Positions 1 to 8,023 of a stretch of DNA of 64,000 bases are shown here, piece after piece (positions within the stretch are counted from its first letter, which is position 1; every line of letters begins with the position of its first letter). Origin of the DNA: Pseudaeromonas aegiceratis (lineage in GTDB: Bacteria; Pseudomonadota; Gammaproteobacteria; Enterobacterales; Aeromonadaceae); the NCBI RefSeq assembly GCF_046254905.1, contig NZ_CP158016.1, forward strand, positions 2,604,001 through 2,668,000, read 5' to 3'. Below the pieces are notes generated by a model. It worked only from the letters and a program-made list of their open reading frames with translations. It was not told the origin of the DNA and did not search any database. Made by a program: the position numbers and the translations under genes.

Positions 1-313
1 TGGGCGCACCGACATACTCGTAGAGACTGTCCCAGGAGGACCAGTCCTGGCTGATGCGCCGCAGATCGTGCAGATCCCGTTGCAGCACTAGGGTGACCCT
101 GTGCTGCTGGCTGTCGGCAAACTGCTTCTCCATGGAGAGCACCAGGGGACGCAAAAACAACCGCACATCCCCCATCAGCAACAGCTGCAGCAGCACCAGG
201 AACAGCAGGCAAAGCAGTAAAAACTTGTGCCCAATGGAAAACTGTCGCGTCGGCAACCCAACCACCCCCTTGATGAATAAGGCAAAAACATCATCGTGCC
301 CCGGAAAGGCCAT
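1..313 (-). CDS. CHASE4-type membrane sensor protein, N-terminal part only
   Basis: The gene runs off the left edge, so only about 104 N-terminal residues are visible. After a roughly 27-residue cytoplasmic leader comes one hydrophobic segment (near residues 30-50, rich in L, F and V) followed by an extracytoplasmic stretch that contains DWSSWDSLYEYV. Spaced D-W-x-x-W-D-x-x-Y residues are typical of the start of CHASE4 extracellular sensor domains, which usually sit in front of GGDEF, EAL or histidine kinase modules. The output domain lies outside the window, so the activity is unknown. The start at 313 is the first ATG of the frame; the ribosome-binding site is weak. It is transcribed divergently from cydD. 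Confidence 0.6.
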   Translation of the reverse strand, partial: MAFPGHDDVFALFIKGVVGLPTRQFSIGHKFLLLCLLFLVLLQLLLMGDVRLFLRPLVLSMEKQFADSQQHRVTLVLQRDLHDLRRISQDWSSWDSLYEYVGAP

Positions 314-468
314 TCAATCATAGCCCAAGGCCATCAATGTGGCCGAGGCCGAGCACACAGGCCGCCAGGGTAGCCGCCAAAACAAGTATAAAAAAGGCTT
401 TAATTGCCAAGGTAACAGGGGCGGGGTAGGCTTGGGCAGCTGTTTTCTCGAGTGAACCCCCCGGCCCC

Positions 469-2241
469 ATGGATAAATTGCGTCAACGCACCCTGACCCG
501 CTGGCTGCGTCAGAGCAGCCACCAGGCTCGCCCCTGGCTCGGCATCACCCTGCTGCTAGGCACACTGTCGACCCTGGTCATCCTCGGCCAAGCCTACCTG
601 CTGGCGCGCCTGTTGCACTGCATCATCATCGACCATCAGGATAAGCACAGCCTGCTCATGGGCATCATGGGGCTGCTGCTGCTGGCCCTGCTGCGTGGCC
701 TGCTGGCCTGGGGCAAGGAGCAGACCGCCTTCCTCGGTGCCGCCCGGGTGCGCCAGGGGGTGCGTCGCCAGGTGCTGGACGCCCTGCAGGCCAGGGGGCC
801 GGCCTACCTGCAGCAGAAGCCCGCCGGCAGCTGGGCCAGCCTGCTGCTGGAACAGGTGGAAGATCTCCATGACTTCTACGCCCGCTATCAGCCCCAGGCC
901 ATGCTGGCGGTGATCCAGCCGCTGCTGATCCTGCTGGTGGTGTTTCCGGTGAACTGGGCCGCCGGCCTGATCCTGCTGGCCACCGCCCCCCTGATCCCCT
1001 TCTTCATGATACTCACCGGCATAGGTGCGGCCGATGCCAACCGGCGCAACTTCCAGGCCCTGTCCCGCCTGTCGGCTCACTTCCTCGATCGCCTCAAGGG
1101 CCTGGCCACCCTGCGCCGCTACCACAGGGCCGAAGCCGAAGGGGCCGCCATCGCCGCCGCCTCGGAGGATTTTCGCGCGCGCACCATGGAGGTGTTGCGC
1201 ATGGCCTTCCTGAGTTCGGCGGTGCTGGAGTTTTTCGCCTCCGTCTCCATCGCCGTGGTGGCGGTCTACTTCGGCTTCTCGTATCTCGATCACCTGAACT
1301 TCGGCGACTACGGCCGCGGCATCTCCCTGTTTGCCGGCCTGTTCGTGCTGCTGCTGGCACCGGACTTCTTCCTGCCGCTGCGGGAGCTGGGCACCCACTA
1401 CCACGCCAAGGCCCAGGCAATCGGCGGCGCCGACCAGATTGAGGCCTTCCTGAATCAACCTCTGCTGCAACCGCAACAAGGCGCGCTCCCCTTCCCGGCC
1501 AGCGGGGCCGTCAGCATAGAAGCTCGGGAGCTGGAGGTGCTGAGCGCCGACGGCCAGCGCCTGCTGGGCCCCTTGAGTTTCAGCCTGCCCGCCGGCTGCC
1601 GCACCGCCCTCATCGGCCGCACCGGCGCCGGCAAGAGCAGCCTGATCCAGGCCCTGCTGGGCTTTGCCCCCTATCGCGGCAGCCTGAGGGTCAACGGCCA
1701 GGAGCTGGCCGGGCTGGAGATGGCCAGCTGGCGCCGCCAGTTGGCCTGGCTAGGACAGAACCCGCGACTCATTCACGGCACCCTGCGGGACAACCTCTGC
1801 CTGGGGCTGGGCGCGGTCGACGAGGCGGCAATGCTTGACGCCCTGAGCCAGGCCGGTGCCCTGGCCCTGCAACAGGACAAGGGCTGGGACTATGCCATCG
1901 GCGAGCAGGCCGCCGGATTATCGGTGGGCCAGGCCCAGCGGCTGGCCCTGGCCCGCACCCTGCTGCACTCGGAGCGACAGACCGCCGGGCTCTGGCTGCT
2001 GGATGAACCCACCGCCAGCCTGGATCGCCTCACCGAACAGCAGATCATGGACGCCCTGGCCCCAAGGCTCGCCGGCCCCACCAGCCTGATGGTCAGCCAC
2101 AGGCCCGAGCAGCTGCAGCAGGCCGAACGCTGGCTGCTGATCGAGGCCGGCCAGCTGGTGGCCGACGGCACCCCGGCGGAACTCGCCACCCATCCGGCCT
2201 ATCGAAGGCTGCAGGCCAACGACCAGGAGACTCGCCCATGA
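469..2241 (+). CDS. cydD: Thiol reductant ABC exporter, subunit CydD
   Basis: CydD and CydC form a heterodimeric inner-membrane ABC exporter that moves glutathione/cysteine to the periplasm and is needed for cytochrome bd assembly. The 590-residue protein has an N-terminal six-helix transmembrane domain (about residues 20-310) and a C-terminal ATPase: Walker A GRTGAGKSS at 383-391, signature LSVGQ at 484-488, Walker B LWLLDEP at 508-514. The length fits the family. The start is the first ATG of the frame; upstream bases are C-rich with no clear Shine-Dalgarno sequence, so the exact start is less certain. The last codons overlap cydC by four bases (ATGA), implying translational coupling. Confidence 0.95.
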   Translation: MDKLRQRTLTRWLRQSSHQARPWLGITLLLGTLSTLVILGQAYLLARLLHCIIIDHQDKHSLLMGIMGLLLLALLRGLLAWGKEQTAFLGAARVRQGVRRQVLDALQARGPAYLQQKPAGSWASLLLEQVEDLHDFYARYQPQAMLAVIQPLLILLVVFPVNWAAGLILLATAPLIPFFMILTGIGAADANRRNFQALSRLSAHFLDRLKGLATLRRYHRAEAEGAAIAAASEDFRARTMEVLRMAFLSSAVLEFFASVSIAVVAVYFGFSYLDHLNFGDYGRGISLFAGLFVLLLAPDFFLPLRELGTHYHAKAQAIGGADQIEAFLNQPLLQPQQGALPFPASGAVSIEARELEVLSADGQRLLGPLSFSLPAGCRTALIGRTGAGKSSLIQALLGFAPYRGSLRVNGQELAGLEMASWRRQLAWLGQNPRLIHGTLRDNLCLGLGAVDEAAMLDALSQAGALALQQDKGWDYAIGEQAAGLSVGQAQRLALARTLLHSERQTAGLWLLDEPTASLDRLTEQQIMDALAPRLAGPTSLMVSHRPEQLQQAERWLLIEAGQLVADGTPAELATHPAYRRLQANDQETRP

Positions 2242-3983
2242 TCGCCGCCCTCCGCGAACTCTGGCCCTACCTGCGCCTGTATCGTCAGCACGCTCTGCCC
2301 CTGCTGCTGGGGCTGCTGCTGGGCCTGTTCACCCTGGCCGCCGGCATCGGTCTGCTCTCCCTGTCCGGCTGGTTCCTAAGCGCCTGCGCCGTTGCGGGGC
2401 TGACCCTGGCCACCCGGCAGAGCTTCAACTACATGTTCCCCGCCGGCGGGGTGCGCTTCTTGTCCATCATGCGCACCGCCGGGCGCTGGGCCGAGCGGGT
2501 GGTGAGCCACGACGCCACCTTCCGCCTGCTCACCAGCCTGCGCAGCCGCTTCTGGCAACAGCTGCTGCCCCTGCCGGCGGCACGGCTGCAGGGCTTCCGT
2601 CAGGCGGATCTGCTCAACCGCCTGGTCTCGGACATAGATGCCCTGGATCACCTCTACCTGCGGCTCATCACCCCCCTGCTCAGCGCCCTGCTGATGCTGC
2701 TGGCGCTGTTCGGCTTCCTCTGCCTGTTCGATGCCGGCCAGGGCGCCGTGCTCACCGGGGTCCTGAGTCTGCTGGTGGTACTGCTGCCCCTGGGCTTCTA
2801 TCGCCTGGGCAAGACGCCAGGTCGCGCCCTGGCCCTGAGCCGGGCCCGGTTGCGCACCCAGTTGGTGGACTATGTGGACAACCAGGCGGAGCTGCTGCTG
2901 AGCGGTGCCGAACCCAGCCGGCGGGCCCGCCTGCTGGCGGACGAGTCCGACCTGCTGACCCAGCAGCGTAAGTTGGCCGGCCTGGGGGGCCTGGCCACCG
3001 GCCTGTTCCAGTCGCTGCTGGGCCTGGTCACGGTATTGATGCTGTGGCTGGCCGCCGATGGCGTGGGGGACGCGCCCCCCGGGCCCCTCACCGCCCTGAT
3101 GGTGTTTGTCAGCCTGGCGGCCTTCGAGCTGGTGCTGCCGTTGGCGGGGGCCTTCACCCACCTCTCCACCACATTGACCGCCGCCCGGCGCTTGAACGAG
3201 ATCACGGCGCCCGGTGAGCGGCTAAGCTACGGCGAGCACCCCACGCCGGCCCGCGACGGCGGGCTGCAGATCCGCGAACTGGCCTTTGCCTACGGCACCG
3301 GCCCCCGGGTACTGACGGACCTGTCCCTGGATCTGGCGCCGGGGCAGAAGCTGGCGATTTTGGGTCCCACCGGCTGCGGCAAGTCCACCCTGCTGGGGCT
3401 GCTCACCCGGGAGCTGGCCCCCGCCGGCGGCACCCTCACCCTGGACGGCCGGCCTCTGGCGGACTATTCGGAGGCCGCCCTGCGGGCCTCCATGGCGGTG
3501 GTTGGCCAGCGGGTCCATCTGTTCAGCGCCACCCTGGCGGACAACCTGCGCCTGGCCAAGCCCGCGGCCACGGACGATGAACTGCTGGCAGTGCTGACGG
3601 CGGTGGAGCTGGATCGCCTGCTGCCGGAGGCCGAGCCCCGCAAGGCCCTGGCCCTGTGGCTGGGGGAAGGGGGCCGGCAACTCTCCGGCGGTGAGCTGCG
3701 CCGGCTGGAGCTGGCCCGCGCCTTGCTGCACGATGCGCCCCTGCTGCTCTTGGACGAGGCCACCGAGGGGCTGGATCCCGGCACCGAGCAGACGATCCTG
3801 GATCTCATCCTGCGCCACGCCCAGGGCAAGAGCCTGCTGATGATCACCCACAGACTCACCGGCCTGGCCCAGATGGACCAGATCGGCCTGCTGGAGGACG
3901 GGGGCCTGCGCCGCCTGGCCACCCATGGCGAGCTGCTGGCCCAGGACGACCACTACCGTCGCCTGCATCACCAGTTGGCCTAG
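2238..3983 (+). CDS. cydC: Thiol reductant ABC exporter, subunit CydC
   Basis: Partner half-transporter of CydD. The 581 residues show an N-terminal transmembrane domain and a C-terminal nucleotide-binding domain with Walker A GPTGCGKST at 376-384, the signature LSGGELRR at about 482-489 and Walker B LLLLDEATEG starting near 502. Presence of a complete catalytic set in both subunits is consistent with a working heterodimer. It starts inside the cydD stop codon, so the two are almost certainly made from one transcript. No strong terminator follows before rcsF, but a promoter-like -10 lies in the gap. Confidence 0.95.
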   Translation: MIAALRELWPYLRLYRQHALPLLLGLLLGLFTLAAGIGLLSLSGWFLSACAVAGLTLATRQSFNYMFPAGGVRFLSIMRTAGRWAERVVSHDATFRLLTSLRSRFWQQLLPLPAARLQGFRQADLLNRLVSDIDALDHLYLRLITPLLSALLMLLALFGFLCLFDAGQGAVLTGVLSLLVVLLPLGFYRLGKTPGRALALSRARLRTQLVDYVDNQAELLLSGAEPSRRARLLADESDLLTQQRKLAGLGGLATGLFQSLLGLVTVLMLWLAADGVGDAPPGPLTALMVFVSLAAFELVLPLAGAFTHLSTTLTAARRLNEITAPGERLSYGEHPTPARDGGLQIRELAFAYGTGPRVLTDLSLDLAPGQKLAILGPTGCGKSTLLGLLTRELAPAGGTLTLDGRPLADYSEAALRASMAVVGQRVHLFSATLADNLRLAKPAATDDELLAVLTAVELDRLLPEAEPRKALALWLGEGGRQLSGGELRRLELARALLHDAPLLLLDEATEGLDPGTEQTILDLILRHAQGKSLLMITHRLTGLAQMDQIGLLEDGGLRRLATHGELLAQDDHYRRLHHQLA

Positions 3984-4012
3984 CCGACTGGAGCCCAAGG
4001 GGAGGCTGGCCC

Positions 4013-4018
4013 TATAAT
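4013..4018 (+). promoter_or_regulatory. Candidate -10 box ahead of rcsF
   Basis: TATAAT, a perfect sigma-70 -10 hexamer, sits 30 bases before the rcsF start in the short cydC-rcsF gap. No good -35 hexamer is seen at the normal distance. The box lies in the loop of a GGGAGGC/GCCTCCC inverted repeat (about 4000-4029), so the hairpin could also limit read-through from cydDC. Confidence 0.4.
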
Positions 4019-4047
4019 GGTCGCCTCCCTCACGCTCAGGATGCCCC

Positions 4048-4437
4048 ATGCGCAGATTACCCCTTGCCCTGCCCCTCTCGCTCTCCCTGGTCCTGCTGAC
4101 CGGTTGCAGCATGTTCAGCTTTCACACCAACATAGACAAAGAAAACTTCACCGAATACTTCAAGCCGGGCACGGTCGCCCTGGTGGAGAAGGCCCAGCTG
4201 GAGGATCTCAACTACGAGGTGCTGGGGACGGTGGAGGCCGAGTCCTGCCAGGCCGATGCCGACCAGCCGGTGCCGAATCTGGGGGATGCCAGAACCCAAG
4301 CCCGGCGCAAGGTGGCGGACATGGGGGGGAACGGTTTGCTGATGGGCAAGTGTGTCACGCTGGAGCAGACCGCCGACTGCCTCAGCAGCCTGCTGTGTTA
4401 CGGCCAGGCCCTCAAGGTGGCGGAGCCGGCGCAGTGA
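4048..4437 (+). CDS. rcsF: Outer-membrane stress-sensor lipoprotein RcsF
   Basis: RcsF is the envelope sensor that triggers the Rcs phosphorelay through IgaA. The 129-residue precursor has a signal peptide ending in the lipobox LLTGC (Cys20) and the four cysteines of the folded domain in the usual order: one in ESCQ, then C, C and C in the last third (KCVTL, DCLSS, LCYG). Its place directly before trmO and near proS matches E. coli (rcsF-trmO-proS). Unusually, the segment between the lipidated cysteine and the folded domain is only about 20 residues and is not proline-rich, unlike E. coli RcsF. Its stop overlaps the GTG start of trmO. Confidence 0.85.
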   Translation: MRRLPLALPLSLSLVLLTGCSMFSFHTNIDKENFTEYFKPGTVALVEKAQLEDLNYEVLGTVEAESCQADADQPVPNLGDARTQARRKVADMGGNGLLMGKCVTLEQTADCLSSLLCYGQALKVAEPAQ

Positions 4438-5183
4438 GTCAGACGGCCCTGCACCAGCTGCAGGCGGTGGGACGCATCCACTCCCCCTACAAGGAGAAGT
4501 TCTCCGTGCCCCGCCAGCCTGGGCTGGTCACCGCAGGCGAGGCCCGGCTGCAACTGCTGCCCCCCTTCGACGATCCCCTGACCCTGGAGGGCATCACCCA
4601 GTTCTCCCACCTCTGGCTCCTCTTCGTGTTCCATGAGTGCCTGGAACAAGGCTGGCAGCCGCGGGTGCGGCCGCCGCGCCTGGGCGGCAATCAGAAGGTA
4701 GGGGTGTTCGCCACCCGCAGCCCCTTCCGCCCCAACGGCCTGGGACTGTCGGTGGTGCGGTTGCTGGGCGTCACCCAGGCTGCCGATGGCCTCTGGTTGG
4801 AGCTCGAAGGGGTGGATCTGGTGGACGGCACGCCCATAGTGGACATCAAGCCCTACGTGCCCTTCGCCGACAGCCTGCCGGCGGCCGATGGCGGCTTTGC
4901 CCCGGCACCGCCGGCCACCCGGGAGGTGAGCTTCACCCCGGAAGCCCAGGCGCAGCTGGCCCAGGCCAGGGCGCAACATCCCACGCTTGAGACCTTTCTC
5001 GTCCAGGTGCTGGGCCAGGATCCCCGCCCCGCCTACAAGCAGCAGGCCGAGGATGCCCGGGAGTACGGGGTGCACCTGTATGATTACAATGTGCGCTGGC
5101 AGGTACAGGCTGGCCGCATCCAGGTGCTGGCCATCGATCCCTGGCAACAGAGCCCGGACAAGACCATTGAGGTGACCGAATGA
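4434..5183 (+). CDS. trmO: tRNA (N6-threonylcarbamoyladenosine(37)-N6)-methyltransferase TrmO
   Basis: TrmO uses S-adenosylmethionine to N6-methylate t6A37 in some threonine tRNAs. The 249-residue protein begins with the family pattern GRIHSPYKEKFSVPRQP and carries TRSPFRPNGLGLS and DIKPYVP, the conserved SAM- and substrate-site blocks. A much longer frame upstream is open but runs through rcsF; the GTG at 4434, overlapping the rcsF stop as GTGA, gives the family's usual N-terminus and implies translational coupling. The last codon overlaps the next small gene (ATGA). Confidence 0.93.
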   Translation: MSQTALHQLQAVGRIHSPYKEKFSVPRQPGLVTAGEARLQLLPPFDDPLTLEGITQFSHLWLLFVFHECLEQGWQPRVRPPRLGGNQKVGVFATRSPFRPNGLGLSVVRLLGVTQAADGLWLELEGVDLVDGTPIVDIKPYVPFADSLPAADGGFAPAPPATREVSFTPEAQAQLAQARAQHPTLETFLVQVLGQDPRPAYKQQAEDAREYGVHLYDYNVRWQVQAGRIQVLAIDPWQQSPDKTIEVTE

Positions 5184-5380
5184 AACGACTATTCCTGCTG
5201 CTGCCCCTGGTACTGGCCGCCTGTGGCCCCGCCCAACCCGATAAGGCGACCAAGCCCAGGCCGCTGGAGAGCCAGCATCAGGCCCTGGAACAGGCAAAGG
5301 GGCTGGAGCAGCAACTGCAGCAGCAGGCGGACGCCCAAAAACAGGCCATCCAGCAACAGATCGACGGCCCCCAGAAATAA
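5180..5380 (+). CDS. Small glutamine-rich lipoprotein of unknown function
   Basis: A 66-residue precursor starts inside the trmO stop codon (ATGA). It has a clear lipoprotein signal peptide: MKR, a leucine-rich core, then LAAC, with Cys15 as the predicted lipidated residue. The mature part, about 52 residues, is proline/lysine-containing at first, then a helix made largely of Q, A, L, E and K with an approximate heptad pattern, and ends in lysine. I do not recognise a named family. Size, lipid anchor, coiled-coil helix and terminal lysine resemble Braun's lipoprotein in general form, but that is inference. A strong terminator follows, closing the rcsF-trmO transcript. Confidence 0.7.
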   Translation: MKRLFLLLPLVLAACGPAQPDKATKPRPLESQHQALEQAKGLEQQLQQQADAQKQAIQQQIDGPQK

Positions 5381-5406
5381 CCAAACCATCTTAATGGTTG
5401 TGATCC

Positions 5407-5439
5407 GCCGGCCAGCTCGTTAGCATGGCCGGCTTTTTT
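5407..5439 (+). terminator. Rho-independent terminator after rcsF-trmO-lipoprotein genes
   Basis: Perfect 8-base stem GCCGGCCA / TGGCCGGC with an 11-base loop, followed by six T residues. Confidence 0.85.
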
Positions 5440-5469
5440 ATGACCAGCTGAAACCCTAGGGATGGCACC

Positions 5470-7023
5470 ATGTTTCAATTTCCCCACTTTGCCGGGGCCA
5501 ACACCCGGCAGGATCTGCTCTCCGGCCTGACGGTGGCCCTGGCCCTGGTGCCGGAGGCGGTGGCCTTCGCCTTCGTGGCCGGCGTCTCCCCCATGATAGG
5601 TCTGCACGCCGCCTTCATGATGGGGCTGATCGCCGCCCTGCTGGGGGGCCGTCCGGGCATGATCTCCGGCGCCACCGGCGCCATGGCGGTGGTAGCCGTC
5701 TCCCTGGTGGCGGAGCACGGGGTGGAATATCTGTTCCTGGCGGTGCTGCTGGCCGGTCTGCTGCAGCTCACCGCCGGCCTGTTCAAGCTGGGCAAGTTCA
5801 TCCGCCTGGTGCCTTATCCCGTGATGATCGGCTTCGTCAACGGCCTGGCCCTGGTGATCTTTCTGGCCCAGCTGGGGCAGTTCAAGGTGCCGGATGCCAG
5901 CGGCCAGCTGCACTGGCTCGCCGGCCCGGATCTCTACCTGATGCTGGGGCTGGTGGCCCTCACCATGCTGATCATCTGGGGCCTGCCCAAGCTCACCACC
6001 GCCGTGCCCGCCTCCCTGGTGGCCATCCTCACCATTACCCTGCTGGTGCAGGGGCTGGGGCTGGAGACCCGCACGGTCGTCGATTTTGTCCGTGGCATGA
6101 CCGGGGATGCCGGCGCCAGCCTGGCCGGCAGCCTGCCGGCCTTCCACCTGCCTGAGGTACCCTGGAACCTGGCGACGTTGCAGATAGTGCTGCCCTATGC
6201 GGTGATCCTGGCGTCGGTGGGCCTCATCGAGAGCCTGCTGACCCTGAACCTCATCGACGAGATGACCCAGACCCGGGGCAACGGCAACCGGGAGTGCCTG
6301 GGCCAGGGGCTGGCCAACGTCACCAACGGCCTGTTTGGCGGCATGGGGGGCTGCGCCATGATAGGCCAGTCCATGATCAACATAGAGTCCGGCGGGCGCG
6401 GCCGCCTCTCCGGCATCAGTGCCGCCGTGCTGCTGATGGCCTTGGTACTGTTCGGCGCGCCCCTCATCGAGCAGATCCCCCTGGCGGCCCTGGTGGGGGT
6501 CATGTTCATGGTGGTGCTGGGCACCTTCGAGTGGGCCAGCTTCAAGATGATGGGCAAGGTGCCCAAGCAGGACGCCTTCGTCATCCTGCTGGTGACCCTG
6601 GTGACCCTGCTCACCGATCTGGCCCTGGCGGTGTTCACCGGCGTCATCGTCTCGGCCCTGGTGTTTGCCTGGCAGAACGCCCGCCAGATCCGCGCCCAGC
6701 GCTGCCAGGAGGGCGAGATCCTGGTCTACCGGCTGAGCGGCCCCCTGTTCTTCGCCTCCAGCCGCCGCTTCGGTGAGCTGTTCAGCCCCCAGCAGGATCC
6801 CCAGCAGGTGATCCTGGACTTTGCCGACTCCCGGGTGTGTGACCACTCGGCCATCGAGGCCATCGACAGCCTGGCGGAGCGCTATCAGCAGGCGGGCAAG
6901 CGGCTGCAGCTGCGCCACCTGAGCCCGGACTGCCGCCGTCTGCTGCGCCGGGCCGGGGATCTGGTGGAGGTGGATTTGACCGAAGATCCCCTGTATGCGG
7001 TGATCAGCGAGCTGCAGGACTAG
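5470..7023 (+). CDS. SulP-family inorganic anion transporter with STAS domain
   Basis: A 517-residue inner-membrane transporter of the SulP/SLC26 family. The N-terminal roughly 390 residues are strongly hydrophobic and contain family-like segments: LTVALALVPEAVAFAF near the start, SGATGAMAVV, and GLANVTNGLFGGMGGCAMIGQS in the middle. The C-terminal hydrophilic part (about residues 400-505, with VILDFADSRVCDHSAIEAID) is a STAS domain, which in this family regulates transport. The substrate (sulfate, bicarbonate, dicarboxylate or other anion) cannot be read from sequence. It stands alone between two terminators and starts 9 bases after the spacer sequence GGGATGGCACC. Confidence 0.9.
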   Translation: MFQFPHFAGANTRQDLLSGLTVALALVPEAVAFAFVAGVSPMIGLHAAFMMGLIAALLGGRPGMISGATGAMAVVAVSLVAEHGVEYLFLAVLLAGLLQLTAGLFKLGKFIRLVPYPVMIGFVNGLALVIFLAQLGQFKVPDASGQLHWLAGPDLYLMLGLVALTMLIIWGLPKLTTAVPASLVAILTITLLVQGLGLETRTVVDFVRGMTGDAGASLAGSLPAFHLPEVPWNLATLQIVLPYAVILASVGLIESLLTLNLIDEMTQTRGNGNRECLGQGLANVTNGLFGGMGGCAMIGQSMINIESGGRGRLSGISAAVLLMALVLFGAPLIEQIPLAALVGVMFMVVLGTFEWASFKMMGKVPKQDAFVILLVTLVTLLTDLALAVFTGVIVSALVFAWQNARQIRAQRCQEGEILVYRLSGPLFFASSRRFGELFSPQQDPQQVILDFADSRVCDHSAIEAIDSLAERYQQAGKRLQLRHLSPDCRRLLRRAGDLVEVDLTEDPLYAVISELQD

Positions 7024-7038
7024 GCGCCCGCATTAACG

Positions 7039-7071
7039 ACAAGGGGACCCTCGGGTCCCCTTGTGGTTTTT
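7039..7071 (+). terminator. Terminator after the SulP transporter
   Basis: ACAAGGGGACCC / GGGTCCCCTTGT, a perfect 12-base stem with a 2-base nominal loop, then GGTTTTTG. It lies between two convergent genes. Confidence 0.8.
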
Positions 7072-7078
7072 GACGGCC

Positions 7079-7819
7079 TTACAGGCTCGCCAGCTCGGCG
7101 ATGGGCGGCCTGCCGCGGGATTCGAGAAAGTCCAGCAGGGCGCGAGGGGAACGGTTCAGCAGGCGCTCCACCGGGAAGCCCACCTCCGCCAGCAGGGCCT
7201 CCCCCTGAACATGGTTGCCCAGGTCGAAGGCGATGTGGGCGTCGGAGCCCAGCACCAGGGTGGCCCCCAGATCCCGCGCCAGCTCGGCGATGCGCCGGCA
7301 GTTGCTTTCGCTGCCCACCCGGGAGTGCAGGAAGGAGGAGTTGTTGATCTCCAGCGCCACGTTGAACTTGACCGCCGCCGCCACCACCGCCTCCATGTCG
7401 ATGGGAAAGCTGGGGTTGCCCGGGTGGCTGATGATGTCCACCATGCCGCCGCGCATGGTGTTGATCATGGCCCGGGTGTGCTCCTCCTGGCTGCTGGGGG
7501 GGAACACCGGCTGGTGAAAGCCCGCCAGTACGATATCCAGGCAGCCCCGCAGCCGCTCGTCACAGTCGGTCTCGCCGAACAGGTTCTTGATGTTGGCTTC
7601 CATGCCGCGGAGGATGCCGATGCCGTCCACCAGCCGTGGCACCACCTTCAAGTTGATGAAGTGCCAGGGATGGGGGGCATCGGCCATGGCCGGGCCGTGA
7701 TCCGTGGTGGCAAACAGGCGGATGCCCTTGTGCCTAGCCTCGGCCAGGTAGTCGTGCAGTGTGCTGTAGGCGTGGGTGCTGGCCACGGTGTGGCTGTGGA
7801 CATCGACGAGAAACGGCAT
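7079..7819 (-). CDS. ycdX: PHP-domain phosphatase, YcdX family
   Basis: The 246-residue protein matches the YcdX group of PHP (polymerase and histidinol phosphatase) hydrolases, which use a trinuclear metal centre. Metal-ligand motifs are visible: DVHSH at residues 6-10, TTDHGP near residue 40, and later histidines in LAGFHQP and IISHPGNPSFPID, plus GSDAH near the C-terminus. Length equals the E. coli protein (245). The physiological substrate in this family is not settled. It is transcribed towards the SulP gene and away from proS. Confidence 0.88.
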   Translation of the reverse strand: MPFLVDVHSHTVASTHAYSTLHDYLAEARHKGIRLFATTDHGPAMADAPHPWHFINLKVVPRLVDGIGILRGMEANIKNLFGETDCDERLRGCLDIVLAGFHQPVFPPSSQEEHTRAMINTMRGGMVDIISHPGNPSFPIDMEAVVAAAVKFNVALEINNSSFLHSRVGSESNCRRIAELARDLGATLVLGSDAHIAFDLGNHVQGEALLAEVGFPVERLLNRSPRALLDFLESRGRPPIAELASL

Positions 7820-7956
7820 GGAAAAACCCTCTTAAACAACCGGCCACAGGATAGCACAGGCCGACCGCCGGGCGGCACAGCCCCCGCGCGTGAGTGAAGA
7901 CTGACGATCCGCACGCCCACGCCGGCAATTTCCCCTTTATGCCCAAGGCCCTGGCC

Positions 7957-7965
7957 TGCTAGAAT
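7957..7965 (+). promoter_or_regulatory. Candidate extended -10 promoter of proS
   Basis: TGC followed by TAGAAT (extended -10 form) lies 59 bases before the proS ATG. The -35 region is poor (TTTATG), as is usual for extended -10 promoters. Expected start of transcription is near 7972. Confidence 0.4.
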
Positions 7966-8023
7966 TTCCGGCCATTCTGTTCTTAAGTCTATCGCCCGTG
8001 GCGGCGCCCAAAGGTCCAAGGAT

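Noticed and set aside
4017..4433. Longer N-terminal extension of trmO
   Set aside because: The frame is open only because it overlaps rcsF out of frame; family alignment starts at the GTG at 4434.
5278..6918. Long open frame of 546 codons on the minus strand opposite the SulP gene
   Set aside because: Its translation is dominated by Q, H, G, A, L and D, the usual antisense shadow of a GC-rich membrane-protein gene; no ribosome-binding site or family motif.
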